From: Phycisphaeraceae bacterium | GTDB lineage: Bacteria; Planctomycetota; Phycisphaerae; Phycisphaerales; Phycisphaeraceae | DNA length: 46,928 nucleotides | Assembly (NCBI GenBank): GCA_029260655.1 | Contig: JAJDCU010000013.1 | Coordinates: 1 to 46,928 of the forward strand | Reading direction: 5' to 3' | Shown: one piece after another, positions 1 to 8,632 of the stretch | Position numbering within the stretch: position 1 is the first letter of the stretch | How the letters are laid out: every line of letters starts with the position of its first letter | Made by a program: the position numbers and the translations under genes | Notes under the pieces: model-generated | What the model saw: the letters and a program-made list of their open reading frames with translations, nothing else | Told to the model about the DNA's origin: nothing | The model's database searches: none

Positions 1-44
1 TTGGTGTCCGCTTTTGGCCCTGTTGGGTTGGGTGGGTTAATCTT

Positions 45-111
45 AATTTGCTACATCTGCCAAATCGGCGGACACATCTTCTCTTCTCTGCGGCTTCTGT
101 GGTTACATGAT
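45..111. repeat. A/G-rich dispersed intergenic repeat word
   Basis: The minus strand reads CAGAAGCCGCAGAGAAG followed by A-rich text. It resembles the repeat words near the right end of the window (46333-46640), so I read it as one of a family of short dispersed intergenic repeats. No gene is visible here. Confidence 0.3.
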
Positions 112-954
112 TTACGTCCGCTGCCTCACGGCCTCGAAGAGTACGACGGCGGCGGCGTTGGCGGCGTTCAGCGAGTCGGCGGTTTCCCCGAGCATCGGGA
201 TCGAGAGACGCAGGTCGGCGGCGCTGAGCCAATCGTCGCCCAGCCCCGCGTCCTCCGGGCCGATGACCAGCGCCAGCGGGCCGGTGAGGTCGGCATCGGT
301 ATAGAGCGCCACGTCTGCGCCGCTGGCGGCGCCCCCGGATACAGGCGCCGGCGTCGTCGCGGCGATACGGATGCCCCGGCTGCGCAAGTAGTCGATCGCA
401 GATTGGTCCTCGACGTTTACGATCGGCAGGGTATACACCGCGCAGGTCGAAGCCCGAATCGCGTTGGGGTTGAACGCATCTACCGGCGTGCCACAGGCCA
501 GTACCGCCCGGCACCCCGCGGCCTCGGCCGTCCGCGCCATCGCGCCCAGGTTCCCGGGCTTGGCCGTGCCGACGGCGACAAGGTAAAGCGACTTCTCATC
601 GGGTGCGGGCAGGTCGTTAAGCGTCCACGCCGGCTGCTGCACCACCGCGACGATCCCTTCCGGCTCGTCACGATACGCCAGCATCTTAATGAGCGGCCCG
701 GTCACGGTGAAGACTGCTGTGCTCTCATCGAGCCCCGACAGCGCCGCCATCGCCGCGCGTTCGTCCATTAGCTGCGGGCAATAGAATACTTCGACCACTT
801 CCAGCCCCGCCGCCACCGCGCGGGTAACCTCCCTGGTCCCCTCCGCGAGGAACAGCCCGCTACGCCGGCGATCGCGCGACCGACGCAGCTTCACCGCAGA
901 CTTGATCCGCGGGTTCGCGGCACTGGTGATGGGTTGGGGGGTATGCATGGGCAT
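112..954 (-). CDS. SpoU/TrmH-family RNA 2'-O-methyltransferase
   Basis: This 280-residue protein is a SpoU-class (SPOUT) methyltransferase, expected to transfer a methyl group from S-adenosylmethionine to a ribose 2'-OH in tRNA or rRNA. All three family motifs are visible: PGNLGAMART near residues 133-142, IGPEDAGL near 231-238 and IPMLGETADSLNAANA near 252-267. The last two form the knotted cofactor site. The N-terminal 100 residues look like the usual SpoU substrate-binding domain (FLAEGTREV). The exact RNA target cannot be told. I chose the ATG at 954; another ATG lies two codons downstream and an in-frame GTG at 972, and no clear Shine-Dalgarno sequence decides between them. It lies downstream of the transporter gene with a 130-base gap that holds a strong hairpin. 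Confidence 0.85.
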   Translation of the reverse strand: MPMHTPQPITSAANPRIKSAVKLRRSRDRRRSGLFLAEGTREVTRAVAAGLEVVEVFYCPQLMDERAAMAALSGLDESTAVFTVTGPLIKMLAYRDEPEGIVAVVQQPAWTLNDLPAPDEKSLYLVAVGTAKPGNLGAMARTAEAAGCRAVLACGTPVDAFNPNAIRASTCAVYTLPIVNVEDQSAIDYLRSRGIRIAATTPAPVSGGAASGADVALYTDADLTGPLALVIGPEDAGLGDDWLSAADLRLSIPMLGETADSLNAANAAAVVLFEAVRQRT

Positions 955-1030
955 CCATCTTATACGGATCACGCTTTCAAACCGCGCGTCTGTCCCTCAG
1001 GGGGTTCAGGCCACCTCATGCGTGCGTATC

Positions 1031-1049
1031 CCCCCGGCGAAGCCGGGGG
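1031..1049. other. Strong GC hairpin between two genes
   Basis: CCCCCGGC pairs perfectly with GCCGGGGG around a GAA loop. No T-tract follows, so it may be an mRNA-processing or attenuation hairpin rather than an intrinsic terminator. Confidence 0.5.
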
Positions 1050-1083
1050 CTGAGGGGAGAGAAGAATGAAAACGGGTTCCGTA

Positions 1084-1995
1084 TTACTTGCCCCGCGTCG
1101 TCTCGGCCTCAATGAAGACACGCTTGACTTCGGGGTGGGCCTTCTTGATCTGCTCGGTGATCCGGGTGATGCGGTATTCGAGCTTGTCGGTGGTGGCTTC
1201 GTCACGGAACTCGACGCTTAGGTTTAAGAGGATGAAGTCCGGGCCCATGTGCATGGTGAGGACTTCGTTGACGCGCTCGACATCCGGCTGGGCGCTGACG
1301 AGTTGGCGGATGCCTTCGACGGTCTGGCGTGTGGCGCTTTCGCCGATGAGCAGGCTCTTGGTTTCATACGCCAGCCAGGCCGCGGTGCCGCCCAGGACCA
1401 GGCCGATGAGGATCGACGCGATCCCGTCGAAGATGTAGTTGCCGGTGAGTTGACTCAGCAGCACGCCCAGGAACGCGACGATTAGGCCGATCATCGCCGC
1501 GGAATCTTCGAACAGGACAACGAACAACGACGGGTCCTTTCCCCGGTGTACCGCCTCGAAGTACCCCCACTTCCCCTTGGCCTTGCTGAACGCACGGAAC
1601 GCAAACAGCCAGGCAGCGCCCTCGAACAGCATCGCAAACGCCAGGACGATGTAGTTGACATAGGCGTCTTCTATCGGCTTAGGGTGAAGGACGTGCCGAA
1701 CGCCCTCATAGATCGAAACACCGGCCCCGACCGCGAAGATGAGCATCGCGACGATGAACGACCAGAAGTAGACCTCCTTGCCGTGCCCGTACGGGTACCG
1801 CTCGTCGGCGGGCTTTTTGGCCTGCTTCAGCCCGTGCAGCAGCAGGAGTTGATTGCCGGTATCGACCAGCGAGTGGATCCCCTCCGACAGCATCGCCGAG
1901 CTGTGCGTAACCAGCGCCGCGACGAACTTCGTCACCGCGATCAGCGCGTTGCCGATGAGGGCGGCGTAGATGACTTTCTTAGATGATCCGGCCAC
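1084..1995 (-). CDS. Cation diffusion facilitator (CDF) family transporter
   Basis: A 303-residue inner-membrane CDF protein, expected to export a divalent metal such as zinc, manganese or iron in exchange for protons. Visible features: an N-terminal membrane segment beginning IYAALIGNALIAVTK, the helix-2 metal-site signature SEGIHSLVDTGNQ near residues 37-49, the loop PYGHGKEVYF between helices 2 and 3, further membrane helices up to about residue 215, and a C-terminal cytoplasmic ferredoxin-like domain (QPDVERVNEVLTMHMG onward). Length and topology match the family. The metal cannot be deduced. It stands alone on the minus strand, 180 bases from the export operon upstream of it, so it may have its own promoter. 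Confidence 0.88.
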   Translation of the reverse strand: MAGSSKKVIYAALIGNALIAVTKFVAALVTHSSAMLSEGIHSLVDTGNQLLLLHGLKQAKKPADERYPYGHGKEVYFWSFIVAMLIFAVGAGVSIYEGVRHVLHPKPIEDAYVNYIVLAFAMLFEGAAWLFAFRAFSKAKGKWGYFEAVHRGKDPSLFVVLFEDSAAMIGLIVAFLGVLLSQLTGNYIFDGIASILIGLVLGGTAAWLAYETKSLLIGESATRQTVEGIRQLVSAQPDVERVNEVLTMHMGPDFILLNLSVEFRDEATTDKLEYRITRITEQIKKAHPEVKRVFIEAETTRGK

Positions 1996-2176
1996 ATCGA
2001 GCTCCGTGTTAAGCAGGCAGTAGCGCTTTCCCCCGCGTAGGGTCTTTCAATGGGAATCCCGATTCGGATGCATGATAAATGGCAGGTCGCTGCATGGGAA
2101 GCTGGGACGATGAATCGCTAAACCGCAAGCGAGCCGGCATGACCGGTGGGAACGATTTGCTGTTCTCGTGGGTTAT

Positions 2177-3445
2177 CTAATCGTGCCTGAGCGCATCGAT
2201 CGGGTCGAGGTTGGCTGCTCTTACGGCGGGGTAGAGGCCGAAGACGATGCCGATGGACATGGAGATGCCGACGGCGAGGACGATGCTGTAGAGCGGGACG
2301 ATGGTGTCGATGCCGGACATGAAGGTAATAACCTGTGCGATGGCGGGGCCGACGATCGTGCCGATGAAACCACCGGAGGCGGAGAGGACGACGGTCTCGA
2401 CGAGGAACTGGGTGATGATCTGATTTTTCTTAGCGCCGATCGCACGGCGGATGCCGATCTCGCGTGTGCGTTCGGTGACGCTGGCGAGCATGATGTTCAT
2501 GATCCCGATCCCGCCGACCAGGAGGCTGATGGCGGCGATGGAGAAGAGGGTCCATTTCCAGATGTTGGCCTGGGCGCGTGCGGCGCGCAGCACAGCCAGC
2601 GGGACGAACAATTCGTAGTCGCCCTCCGGGTGGAATAGGGTCATCATGCGATTAAGACCCGCGGCGGTGTCTTCGACGTCGTCGATATTCTTGACGGAAA
2701 CGAGTATCCGGTGCAGCTCGACCTGCTCGGCCTGGAACGAGCCGGAGGCCCGTCGGATCATCAGGTCGGAGTAGCGTTCCTTGGCGACGTTGATGGGGAT
2801 GTAGGCGTCGACCTCGGAGTCGGGGGTTCTTGCCCCGCTGGTGCCGCCGGGCTCGTTTCGGACGATCCCGATGACCTCGTAGACATCCGAGCCGACCTGA
2901 AGTGGCTCGCCGATGACGCTGGTGGCGGCCAAGAGCTTGCGTGCGCCTGACTCGGTGAGGACGCAGACGTTGGAGGCGGTGAACATGTCGCGCTCGAGCA
3001 GGACCCGGCCGGCGACGACATCACGCACGACCAGCTCGAACCACTGCGGGGTCGTCCCGACGATCCGCAGCTCGGCCGAGCGCTCACCGAAGAAGGCGTT
3101 CTTGCGCAGGTCCTTGGTGGGGACGGTGTGCTCGACGGTGGAGAAGGTTCCCCTGATCCGTTTTTCGTCGTCGTACTTCAGGCCGTAGAACTTGACCATG
3201 CTCCGGCTGCCGGCTGCGGCCTGGTTGTCGGCGTTCTGCTTGCTGGTGAGCATGATGTTGTTGCTGCCCAGGGCCTTGATCTCGTCGAGCGCCTTTCGGC
3301 TGGCGCCCTCGCCGACGGCGAGCATGGCGACGACCGCGCCGACGCCAAAAACCACCCCGAGCATGGTCAGGCTCGACCGCAGCTTGTGCAGCAAGAGGCT
3401 CTTGACGCCGAGTCGCAGCATCCGCCAGAGCTTGTTGAACTGCAT
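2177..3445 (-). CDS. MacB-type ABC transporter permease (FtsX domain)
   Basis: A 422-residue permease of the MacB/LolCE type. An N-terminal membrane helix (SSLTMLGVVFGVGAVVAMLAV, near residues 24-44) is followed by a large periplasmic MacB-PCD-like domain and a C-terminal FtsX domain with three membrane helices, including the conserved TREIGIRRAIGAKK stretch that contacts the ATPase. Proteins of this type do not move substrate through the membrane; they use ATP to drive a tripartite TolC pump or lipoprotein release mechanically. Its start codon overlaps the stop of the ATPase gene, and the adaptor and TolC genes lie upstream in the same operon, so export across the outer membrane is the likely job. 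The substrate is unknown (peptide, toxin or siderophore are typical for the family). Confidence 0.88.
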   Translation of the reverse strand: MQFNKLWRMLRLGVKSLLLHKLRSSLTMLGVVFGVGAVVAMLAVGEGASRKALDEIKALGSNNIMLTSKQNADNQAAAGSRSMVKFYGLKYDDEKRIRGTFSTVEHTVPTKDLRKNAFFGERSAELRIVGTTPQWFELVVRDVVAGRVLLERDMFTASNVCVLTESGARKLLAATSVIGEPLQVGSDVYEVIGIVRNEPGGTSGARTPDSEVDAYIPINVAKERYSDLMIRRASGSFQAEQVELHRILVSVKNIDDVEDTAAGLNRMMTLFHPEGDYELFVPLAVLRAARAQANIWKWTLFSIAAISLLVGGIGIMNIMLASVTERTREIGIRRAIGAKKNQIITQFLVETVVLSASGGFIGTIVGPAIAQVITFMSGIDTIVPLYSIVLAVGISMSIGIVFGLYPAVRAANLDPIDALRHD

Positions 3446-4263
3446 CAGGCGTCCCTCACAATACGGTCAACGATGCCGTCGCGCATGTGCATGTGGTGTT
3501 GGGCGTGTGCGGCGATGTCGCGTTCGTGCGTGACCATGATGATGGTCTTGCCCTGTTGGTTCAGTTCCTTAAGCAGGGCCATGATCTGGCCGCTTGTGGC
3601 GGTGTCGAGGTTCCCGGTCGGCTCGTCGGCCAGCAGGACGGGTGGGTCGTTGGCCAGCGAACGGGCGACGGCGACGCGCTGCTGCTGACCGCCTGACAAC
3701 TCGTTGGGCCGGTGTTCAATCCGATCGCCCAGCCCGACGCGCTCGGCAATCTTGGCCGCGTGCGCGGCGCTGCGATCCGCCTCCCAGCCGAGGTAAAATA
3801 GCGGCAGCTCGATGTTTTCGCGTACGGTCAGTTGTGGGATCAGGTTGAAGCTCTGGAAGATAAACCCCAGGTGCCTAAGCCGAAACTCGCTGAGCGCATC
3901 GTCGTCGAGTTCGGCGACGTCCTGGCCCTCCAGGCGGTAGCGTCCCGAGGTCGGCCGATCCAGGCAGCCCAGGACGTTGAGCATCGTGCTCTTGCCCGAG
4001 CCGGAGGCGCCCATGATGGCCCAGAACTCGCCGCGGCCAAGCTCGAGGTTGACCCCCGCCAGCGCGTGGACCTGCTGGTCACCCATCTGATAAATCTTGC
4101 GCAGGTCCGTCAACTCGATCAGCGCGCCGCCGCGATCGGTCTCCGCGGCGGTGGAGTCGGCGCCGGTGGCGTGGCCTTGGCCGGGGGGCGCAGCGGGGGT
4201 GCCGTGGGTGTCCGGGAGATCAGGTGCGCCGGCTTCGGTGGTGGGGGGGACCCGGTCGGTCAT
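3445..4263 (-). CDS. MacB/LolD-type ABC transporter ATP-binding protein
   Basis: A 272-residue ATPase. The Walker A motif GASGSGKST lies at residues 85-93, with the LSGGQQQRVAVARSL signature, Walker B VLLADEPTGNLD and the switch histidine in MVTHERD all present. The ADEPTGNLD wording is typical of the LolD/MacB/FtsE branch. The first 48 residues are a low-complexity, proline- and glycine-rich extension not usual in the family. I chose the ATG at 4263 because it directly follows the adaptor stop; the longer frame starting at 4338 runs back into the adaptor gene. It pairs with the downstream permease. Confidence 0.88.
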   Translation of the reverse strand: MTDRVPPTTEAGAPDLPDTHGTPAAPPGQGHATGADSTAAETDRGGALIELTDLRKIYQMGDQQVHALAGVNLELGRGEFWAIMGASGSGKSTMLNVLGCLDRPTSGRYRLEGQDVAELDDDALSEFRLRHLGFIFQSFNLIPQLTVRENIELPLFYLGWEADRSAAHAAKIAERVGLGDRIEHRPNELSGGQQQRVAVARSLANDPPVLLADEPTGNLDTATSGQIMALLKELNQQGKTIIMVTHERDIAAHAQHHMHMRDGIVDRIVRDA

Positions 4264-4264
4264 G

Positions 4265-6133
4265 CTATTTCTGTTCGCCGGCGTCGGGCTTTTCGCGGCT
4301 TCGGCGGCGCTGCTGCATCTTCTTGCGCATCTCTTCACGCTGCTCGGGGGTCATGTTCTTCATCTCTTCACGGCGTTTGGCGATCTGCTCGGGGGTCGGT
4401 CGGCCGGCCCCGCCATGGCCTTCGCCCTGATCATGCCCCGCTTGCCGTTCGCCGCCGCGCTCCGCCCGCTCGCCACGGGGTTTGGCTGAAGTGTCAGCCG
4501 GTGTGTCGGCTCTGGCTTGTTGCGCGGGCTTGGCGTCGGACCCAGCGGCCCCCGGCTCGGCCTTCGCTGACTCGGCCTCGGGGCCGGGCTCACCGGTGGC
4601 CGCCTGCGCCAGGTCGTCGGTCTTATCCAGCGGCGGGTTGGTCAACACCATGTCGCCATCCTCGAGCCCCGAAATAACATGCACCTTGTCCTTGTTATCC
4701 ATCCCTAGCGCTACCGAGACGGGCTTGGCCCTGCCGGAACGCCGGACATAAACCGTCGGCTGGCCGCTGAGCTTGATCACCGACTGGATCGGGACCGACA
4801 GGACATCTTCGAGTTGCTGGATGATGACTTGGGCCTTGCAGGTCATGCCGGTGCGGACGCCTTCCAGTTCGCCGTCCAGGTGTATCTCGGTGTTGTAAAC
4901 CTTCAGGTCGGGGTTGCCGCGCCAGAAGTTCTGCGCATCGGGCAGGGGCGCGATCCGTGCGACCTTCCCGGAGTATGCCTTGCCGGGCAGGGCGTTGATC
5001 GTGACCCGCACGGGCTGACCGACCTGGACCTTCTTGAGGCTGGATTCGTGGACCTTGATATTGATCAGCATCGCGTTGGCGGTCGGGAGGTGGATCAGCT
5101 CTTCGCGCTCACGGACGGCCCGCCCGGCCTCGAGGGGCTCGTCGTTGCCGCGGTGGCTGTTCTGTCCGGTCGTTGCGTAGATCACCATCCCCGACGCCGG
5201 CGCGTGGACCTTGGTCTTGCTGATCTGGTCCTCAATCTTCGCCAGCTTTTCTTTCTGGCGGTTCAACTCGGACTGCTTGGCCTTGTGGTCGGCCTCGTTC
5301 TGCACCACGTTCGCCAGCGCCTGACGTTTGACCCGCTCCAGTGACATCCGGGTCTGGTCGACGTTGCTTTCGAGTTCACGCACGCGGCGCTGGTAGGTGA
5401 AGTTCACCAACAGGTCGCGGTTGGCGATGGCCGTCTCCAGGTCGAGCTGGGCGCGGTCGCGGCGCAGCTCGTCACGGATCTTGTCGGTCTCGGAGATGTA
5501 CTTCTCGTCATACAACCGGTTCGACCACTGGGCCGTCCGCTGGGCGTCCTCCAGGTCGCCTTCGGCGAGCTTGATCTTCGCCTCCATCTCGTTGTGCTGC
5601 TTGGGGTATTCGCCCTCGACATATTTCTTCAGGTCCTCGACCGCGAACTCGTAGTCCAACTCGGCCCGGGCGACGTCGCTCTCGCCTTGGCTGTGCGTGA
5701 TCTGAAGGTTTTCTCTCGCGCGGACATACGAGGCCTCTGCGTTCTGCACCCGGATCTGCTGATCGACCCGGTTGTCTTCCAGCTTGCTCGCATCCAGCTC
5801 GACCAAGAGATCGCCTTCCTGGACGTGCTTGCCTTCCTCGATCAGCCAGATGATGGTGGTCTGGCCTTCGACCTCGCTCTTGAGGACGACCTGCTCGCGC
5901 GCCTGGATCGTCCCCGACTCGGTGACATGGACCGTCATCGGTCCGCGCGTGACACGGTAGGTCGGCCCGTCATGAGCGGCCCCGTCGCCGCCGATCCCAC
6001 CGAAGACCAGCCACCCCCCGGCCAACACCGCCAGCGCCGCCACCCCGGCCACCGGCCAGGAAAACCACCACGCGCCGGCCCGGGAACCCGCGTCTCTGTC
6101 TGCCTGATCACCGCTAGTTATCGTCGCTGTCAT
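4265..6133 (-). CDS. Periplasmic adaptor (HlyD/MacA family) with long charged C-terminal tail
   Basis: A 622-residue membrane-fusion protein linking the inner-membrane permease to the TolC channel. It has one N-terminal membrane anchor (WPVAGVAALAVLAGGWLVFGG, near residues 26-46), a biotinyl-lipoyl-like half motif (GTIQAREQVVLKSEVEG), a long alpha-hairpin coiled coil near residues 115-300, then lipoyl and beta-barrel parts (VHAPASGMVIYA). The last 110 residues or so are rich in Glu, Arg, Gln and Met, with MTPEQREEMRKKMQQRRR near the end, which is odd for adaptors and may form a charged helix or bind metal or nucleic acid. The start overlaps the end of the TolC gene by 20 bases, indicating translational coupling. 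Confidence 0.85.
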   Translation of the reverse strand: MTATITSGDQADRDAGSRAGAWWFSWPVAGVAALAVLAGGWLVFGGIGGDGAAHDGPTYRVTRGPMTVHVTESGTIQAREQVVLKSEVEGQTTIIWLIEEGKHVQEGDLLVELDASKLEDNRVDQQIRVQNAEASYVRARENLQITHSQGESDVARAELDYEFAVEDLKKYVEGEYPKQHNEMEAKIKLAEGDLEDAQRTAQWSNRLYDEKYISETDKIRDELRRDRAQLDLETAIANRDLLVNFTYQRRVRELESNVDQTRMSLERVKRQALANVVQNEADHKAKQSELNRQKEKLAKIEDQISKTKVHAPASGMVIYATTGQNSHRGNDEPLEAGRAVREREELIHLPTANAMLINIKVHESSLKKVQVGQPVRVTINALPGKAYSGKVARIAPLPDAQNFWRGNPDLKVYNTEIHLDGELEGVRTGMTCKAQVIIQQLEDVLSVPIQSVIKLSGQPTVYVRRSGRAKPVSVALGMDNKDKVHVISGLEDGDMVLTNPPLDKTDDLAQAATGEPGPEAESAKAEPGAAGSDAKPAQQARADTPADTSAKPRGERAERGGERQAGHDQGEGHGGAGRPTPEQIAKRREEMKNMTPEQREEMRKKMQQRRRSREKPDAGEQK

Positions 6134-8015
6134 CGGGGACCTCCTTGGGATTATACTCCCGCCACAGCCCCTTTTCGTTCACTTCTAATAAACCCATATC
6201 ACGTTGAATCTCAAGCGCCGAAACCCGGTAATTCACCAGCGCCGACGTCAGGTCGTTCTGGGCCTCGACCAGGTCGGCCTTGGCGTCCAGGGCGTTACGG
6301 ATGCTGCCCCGGCCGGCCTGCAGCAGCATGTCCGTGCTGCGGACACGCTTGTGCGCCAGCTCGACCGCCCCGGACTGGATCACCAACCCCTCGCGGAACT
6401 CCAATAGATCCCGCAGGCCGTTGCGTACACTCAGCTTGACCTGGTCCTCCGACGACTGAAGATCACGCACCGCACGCTGCAGATTAATCAGGCTGTTGCG
6501 GTATGTATTGCGCTCGCGGGTCCGCTCGATCGGCAGGTCCACCGTCAATAGCGCATCGTAGAACCCCTGGTCGAAGCGCGGGTCGAGCGCATCACCCGCA
6601 CCGGCGGATGAAAGCGACCGGCTCTCCCCGGTAGACACCCTGCCCAACAGGGTCAGTTCCGCGCCCAGCGCATCGGCGGCGACCACCACGCGCCGCTGCG
6701 CATCGTAGACCTCGCCCTGCGCCACACGCAGGTCCAGCCTGTTTTCTAACGCCAGGCCCGTCGCATGTGACTGATCAAGCTCTAACCGTCCGGCCCCCTT
6801 TCGGCTGGGCTGGACCAGCGTGACCGGGGCATCCGCCGGGACAGGATCGCCCGTGGTCATCAACGGGTCGTCCGTGCCGGGCAAGGCGAGACGGACCGCC
6901 TCCGCCAGCCGCTCCAACTCGTCGCGGTCCAGTTCGATATCCGCGTCCGTGGGCAGACCCAGCGTGACCTTGAACGAATCCAGGCGGCGCTCATACGACT
7001 GCTGGGCCGAGATCCATCGGGTACGTGCACGCAATTCGTCCTGCAAAGCACGGTCAACCTCGATCGCCGACTGACGGCCCGCGTCCTCCTCGCGCTTGAC
7101 CTGACGCACCGTGATAATCAGCCGGCGGTAGTTGTCCGCCTCGTTGCTCACCCGGTCGATCTGCTGCAACACCGTCAGGTAATCGTTGGCGATCCGCACC
7201 GCGAACGTGCGCTTGAACCGTTCGAAGTCGTAGATGGCGTATAGCGCATCACGCTCGGCCTGGGTCAGCGGCTCGGCGACGATGTGCCGGCCCGAACCAC
7301 GCAACAGCGGAAACTCCACCGACACGTCCGCAGACAACGCATTGCTAGATGCGTGGTCCTGCGTCAGCAGCTTGCTCACGTCCAGTACGATTGCGCCGGT
7401 CAGCGTCAGGCCGTTTTTCAGACGCTGGGTCACACTCACCGTCGTGGCGCTGTCGACCCCCGCGACCTCAGGGTCGGCGCCCGGGTCCGTGCTGATCACC
7501 GTTCTGTTCACCCCCGCCAATGTTGTGCGGAACGCGTCGCGCTCGAGGTCCAGGCCCAGCGCTGCGCGGTACACGGTTTCTTTTTGTGTCTGGTAGTCCC
7601 GGCTGTTCGACGCCGCCACACGCAGCGCATCGATCAGCGTCATCATCACCGGCTCGCCCGGCGTAACCTCCAGCAGACCGTCGCTTTCGCCCCGGCCCTG
7701 ATCCAGGTAGTCGTCGTCAGGCCAGTGGTCGATCGGCTTAAGGTCCGTTACGCCCAGCGACGCCGGGTGTGAGGTGCGCAGCTCCTGGGCTTTGATCAGA
7801 CGACGACGCAGCGTGTCCGCCGGCTTCTCAATGGTGAAAGGCTCAGTCCGCCCCAGTGCCTCCTGCTGTTTCCGCTGGATCACCTCAGACGCCGCATCAT
7901 CCGCCTCCCGGCGGTAATCACCGGGCTTGCACCCCGTCGATACGAACACCCCAACAGCCAGCGCTACCCACATCAGGTGCAGACAGGCCCGGCGGTAAAT
8001 GGTTGAACTAAGCAT
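6114..8015 (-). CDS. TolC-family outer-membrane efflux lipoprotein
   Basis: A 633-residue TolC-like channel protein, first gene of the export operon. The N-terminus has a signal peptide ending in the lipobox VSTGC (cysteine near residue 29), so it should be a lipoprotein anchored to the outer membrane. Two long helical repeats follow, the second starting at ATGLALENRLDLRVAQGEVYDA, and ending with the typical VSALEIQRDMGLLEVNEKG. It is longer than E. coli TolC (about 490 residues) because of an N-terminal region of some 100 residues before the first repeat. It should complete the pump with the adaptor and MacB-type ABC pair. Confidence 0.85.
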   Translation of the reverse strand: MLSSTIYRRACLHLMWVALAVGVFVSTGCKPGDYRREADDAASEVIQRKQQEALGRTEPFTIEKPADTLRRRLIKAQELRTSHPASLGVTDLKPIDHWPDDDYLDQGRGESDGLLEVTPGEPVMMTLIDALRVAASNSRDYQTQKETVYRAALGLDLERDAFRTTLAGVNRTVISTDPGADPEVAGVDSATTVSVTQRLKNGLTLTGAIVLDVSKLLTQDHASSNALSADVSVEFPLLRGSGRHIVAEPLTQAERDALYAIYDFERFKRTFAVRIANDYLTVLQQIDRVSNEADNYRRLIITVRQVKREEDAGRQSAIEVDRALQDELRARTRWISAQQSYERRLDSFKVTLGLPTDADIELDRDELERLAEAVRLALPGTDDPLMTTGDPVPADAPVTLVQPSRKGAGRLELDQSHATGLALENRLDLRVAQGEVYDAQRRVVVAADALGAELTLLGRVSTGESRSLSSAGAGDALDPRFDQGFYDALLTVDLPIERTRERNTYRNSLINLQRAVRDLQSSEDQVKLSVRNGLRDLLEFREGLVIQSGAVELAHKRVRSTDMLLQAGRGSIRNALDAKADLVEAQNDLTSALVNYRVSALEIQRDMGLLEVNEKGLWREYNPKEVPDDSDDN

Positions 8016-8048
8016 GGGATACAGACATCAGGGGGGCCGAAACCAGCC

Positions 8049-8077
8049 ATTATATATAGATGCAGAAACACTGTTGG
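8049..8077 (-). promoter_or_regulatory. Candidate -10 element for the export operon
   Basis: On the minus strand a perfect TATAAT lies at 8054-8049, about 35 bases before the TolC start codon, inside an AT-rich island (TATATATAATGG). No good -35 hexamer is seen 17 bases upstream, so the promoter is only tentative. Confidence 0.35.
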
Positions 8078-8304
8078 GCACGATAGCCCACCTATTCTCT
8101 TAACGCGGGCCCCGCCCCGTGTATTGCCCAAAAACCGCCCTCGCTTTGGCTAAATCCCCATCTCCAACCATCCCCGCCCCACACCTGAGGCGTCCCCATG
8201 CCCCGCCCAGCAGCCCGCCCCAAGCCAAACACCAGCCAAGCCTGAACCCCAGACCTGACGCTCTTGCCCCCGCCATCTTTGCTTGCTAAACTGCCGGGCT
8301 AGGA
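8078..8304. other. Intergenic region without a gene
   Basis: GC-rich sequence between the export operon and tRNA-fMet. Apart from a small hairpin (TGGGC/GCCCA near 8075-8091) I see no gene or repeat. Confidence 0.4.
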
Positions 8305-8378
<74 letters not shown>

Positions 8379-8391
8379 TTGATTGACTTTA

Positions 8392-8423
8392 AGGGACTTG
8401 CAGCAATGCGAGTCCCTTTTTTT
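8392..8423 (+). terminator. Rho-independent terminator after tRNA-fMet
   Basis: AGGGACT pairs with AGTCCCT around a 12-base loop and is followed by seven T residues, 13 bases downstream of the tRNA. Confidence 0.8.
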
Positions 8424-8518
8424 GTGGCCTCATTTCGGCAGTCTGCCCCATAAGCTGCCCCATACGCCACGCAAAATATGGGCCTCGCCAGGGACTCTTT
8501 TTTACCCCGGAGGTCGCC

Positions 8519-8632
8519 ATGGCTCATCTATTCAAACGCAATCGGATCTACTACCTGAAGTACTACCTCGGCGGCAAGCAGAAGGAAGTCAGCCTGCGGA
8601 CCGACGTCCTGCAGATCGCCAAGGAGCGCGCG
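8519..8632 (+). pseudogene. N-terminal stub of a tyrosine-recombinase (phage-type) integrase
   Basis: Starting at an ATG with a good ribosome-binding site (GGAGG seven bases upstream), about 38 codons read MAHLFKRNRIYYLKYYLGG and continue as the basic N-terminal arm-binding domain of phage-type integrases. Homology stops where the insertion sequence begins at about 8633. No catalytic domain (R-H-R-Y) is found beyond the element. Its place next to a tRNA gene fits the remains of an integrated mobile element. Confidence 0.6.
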
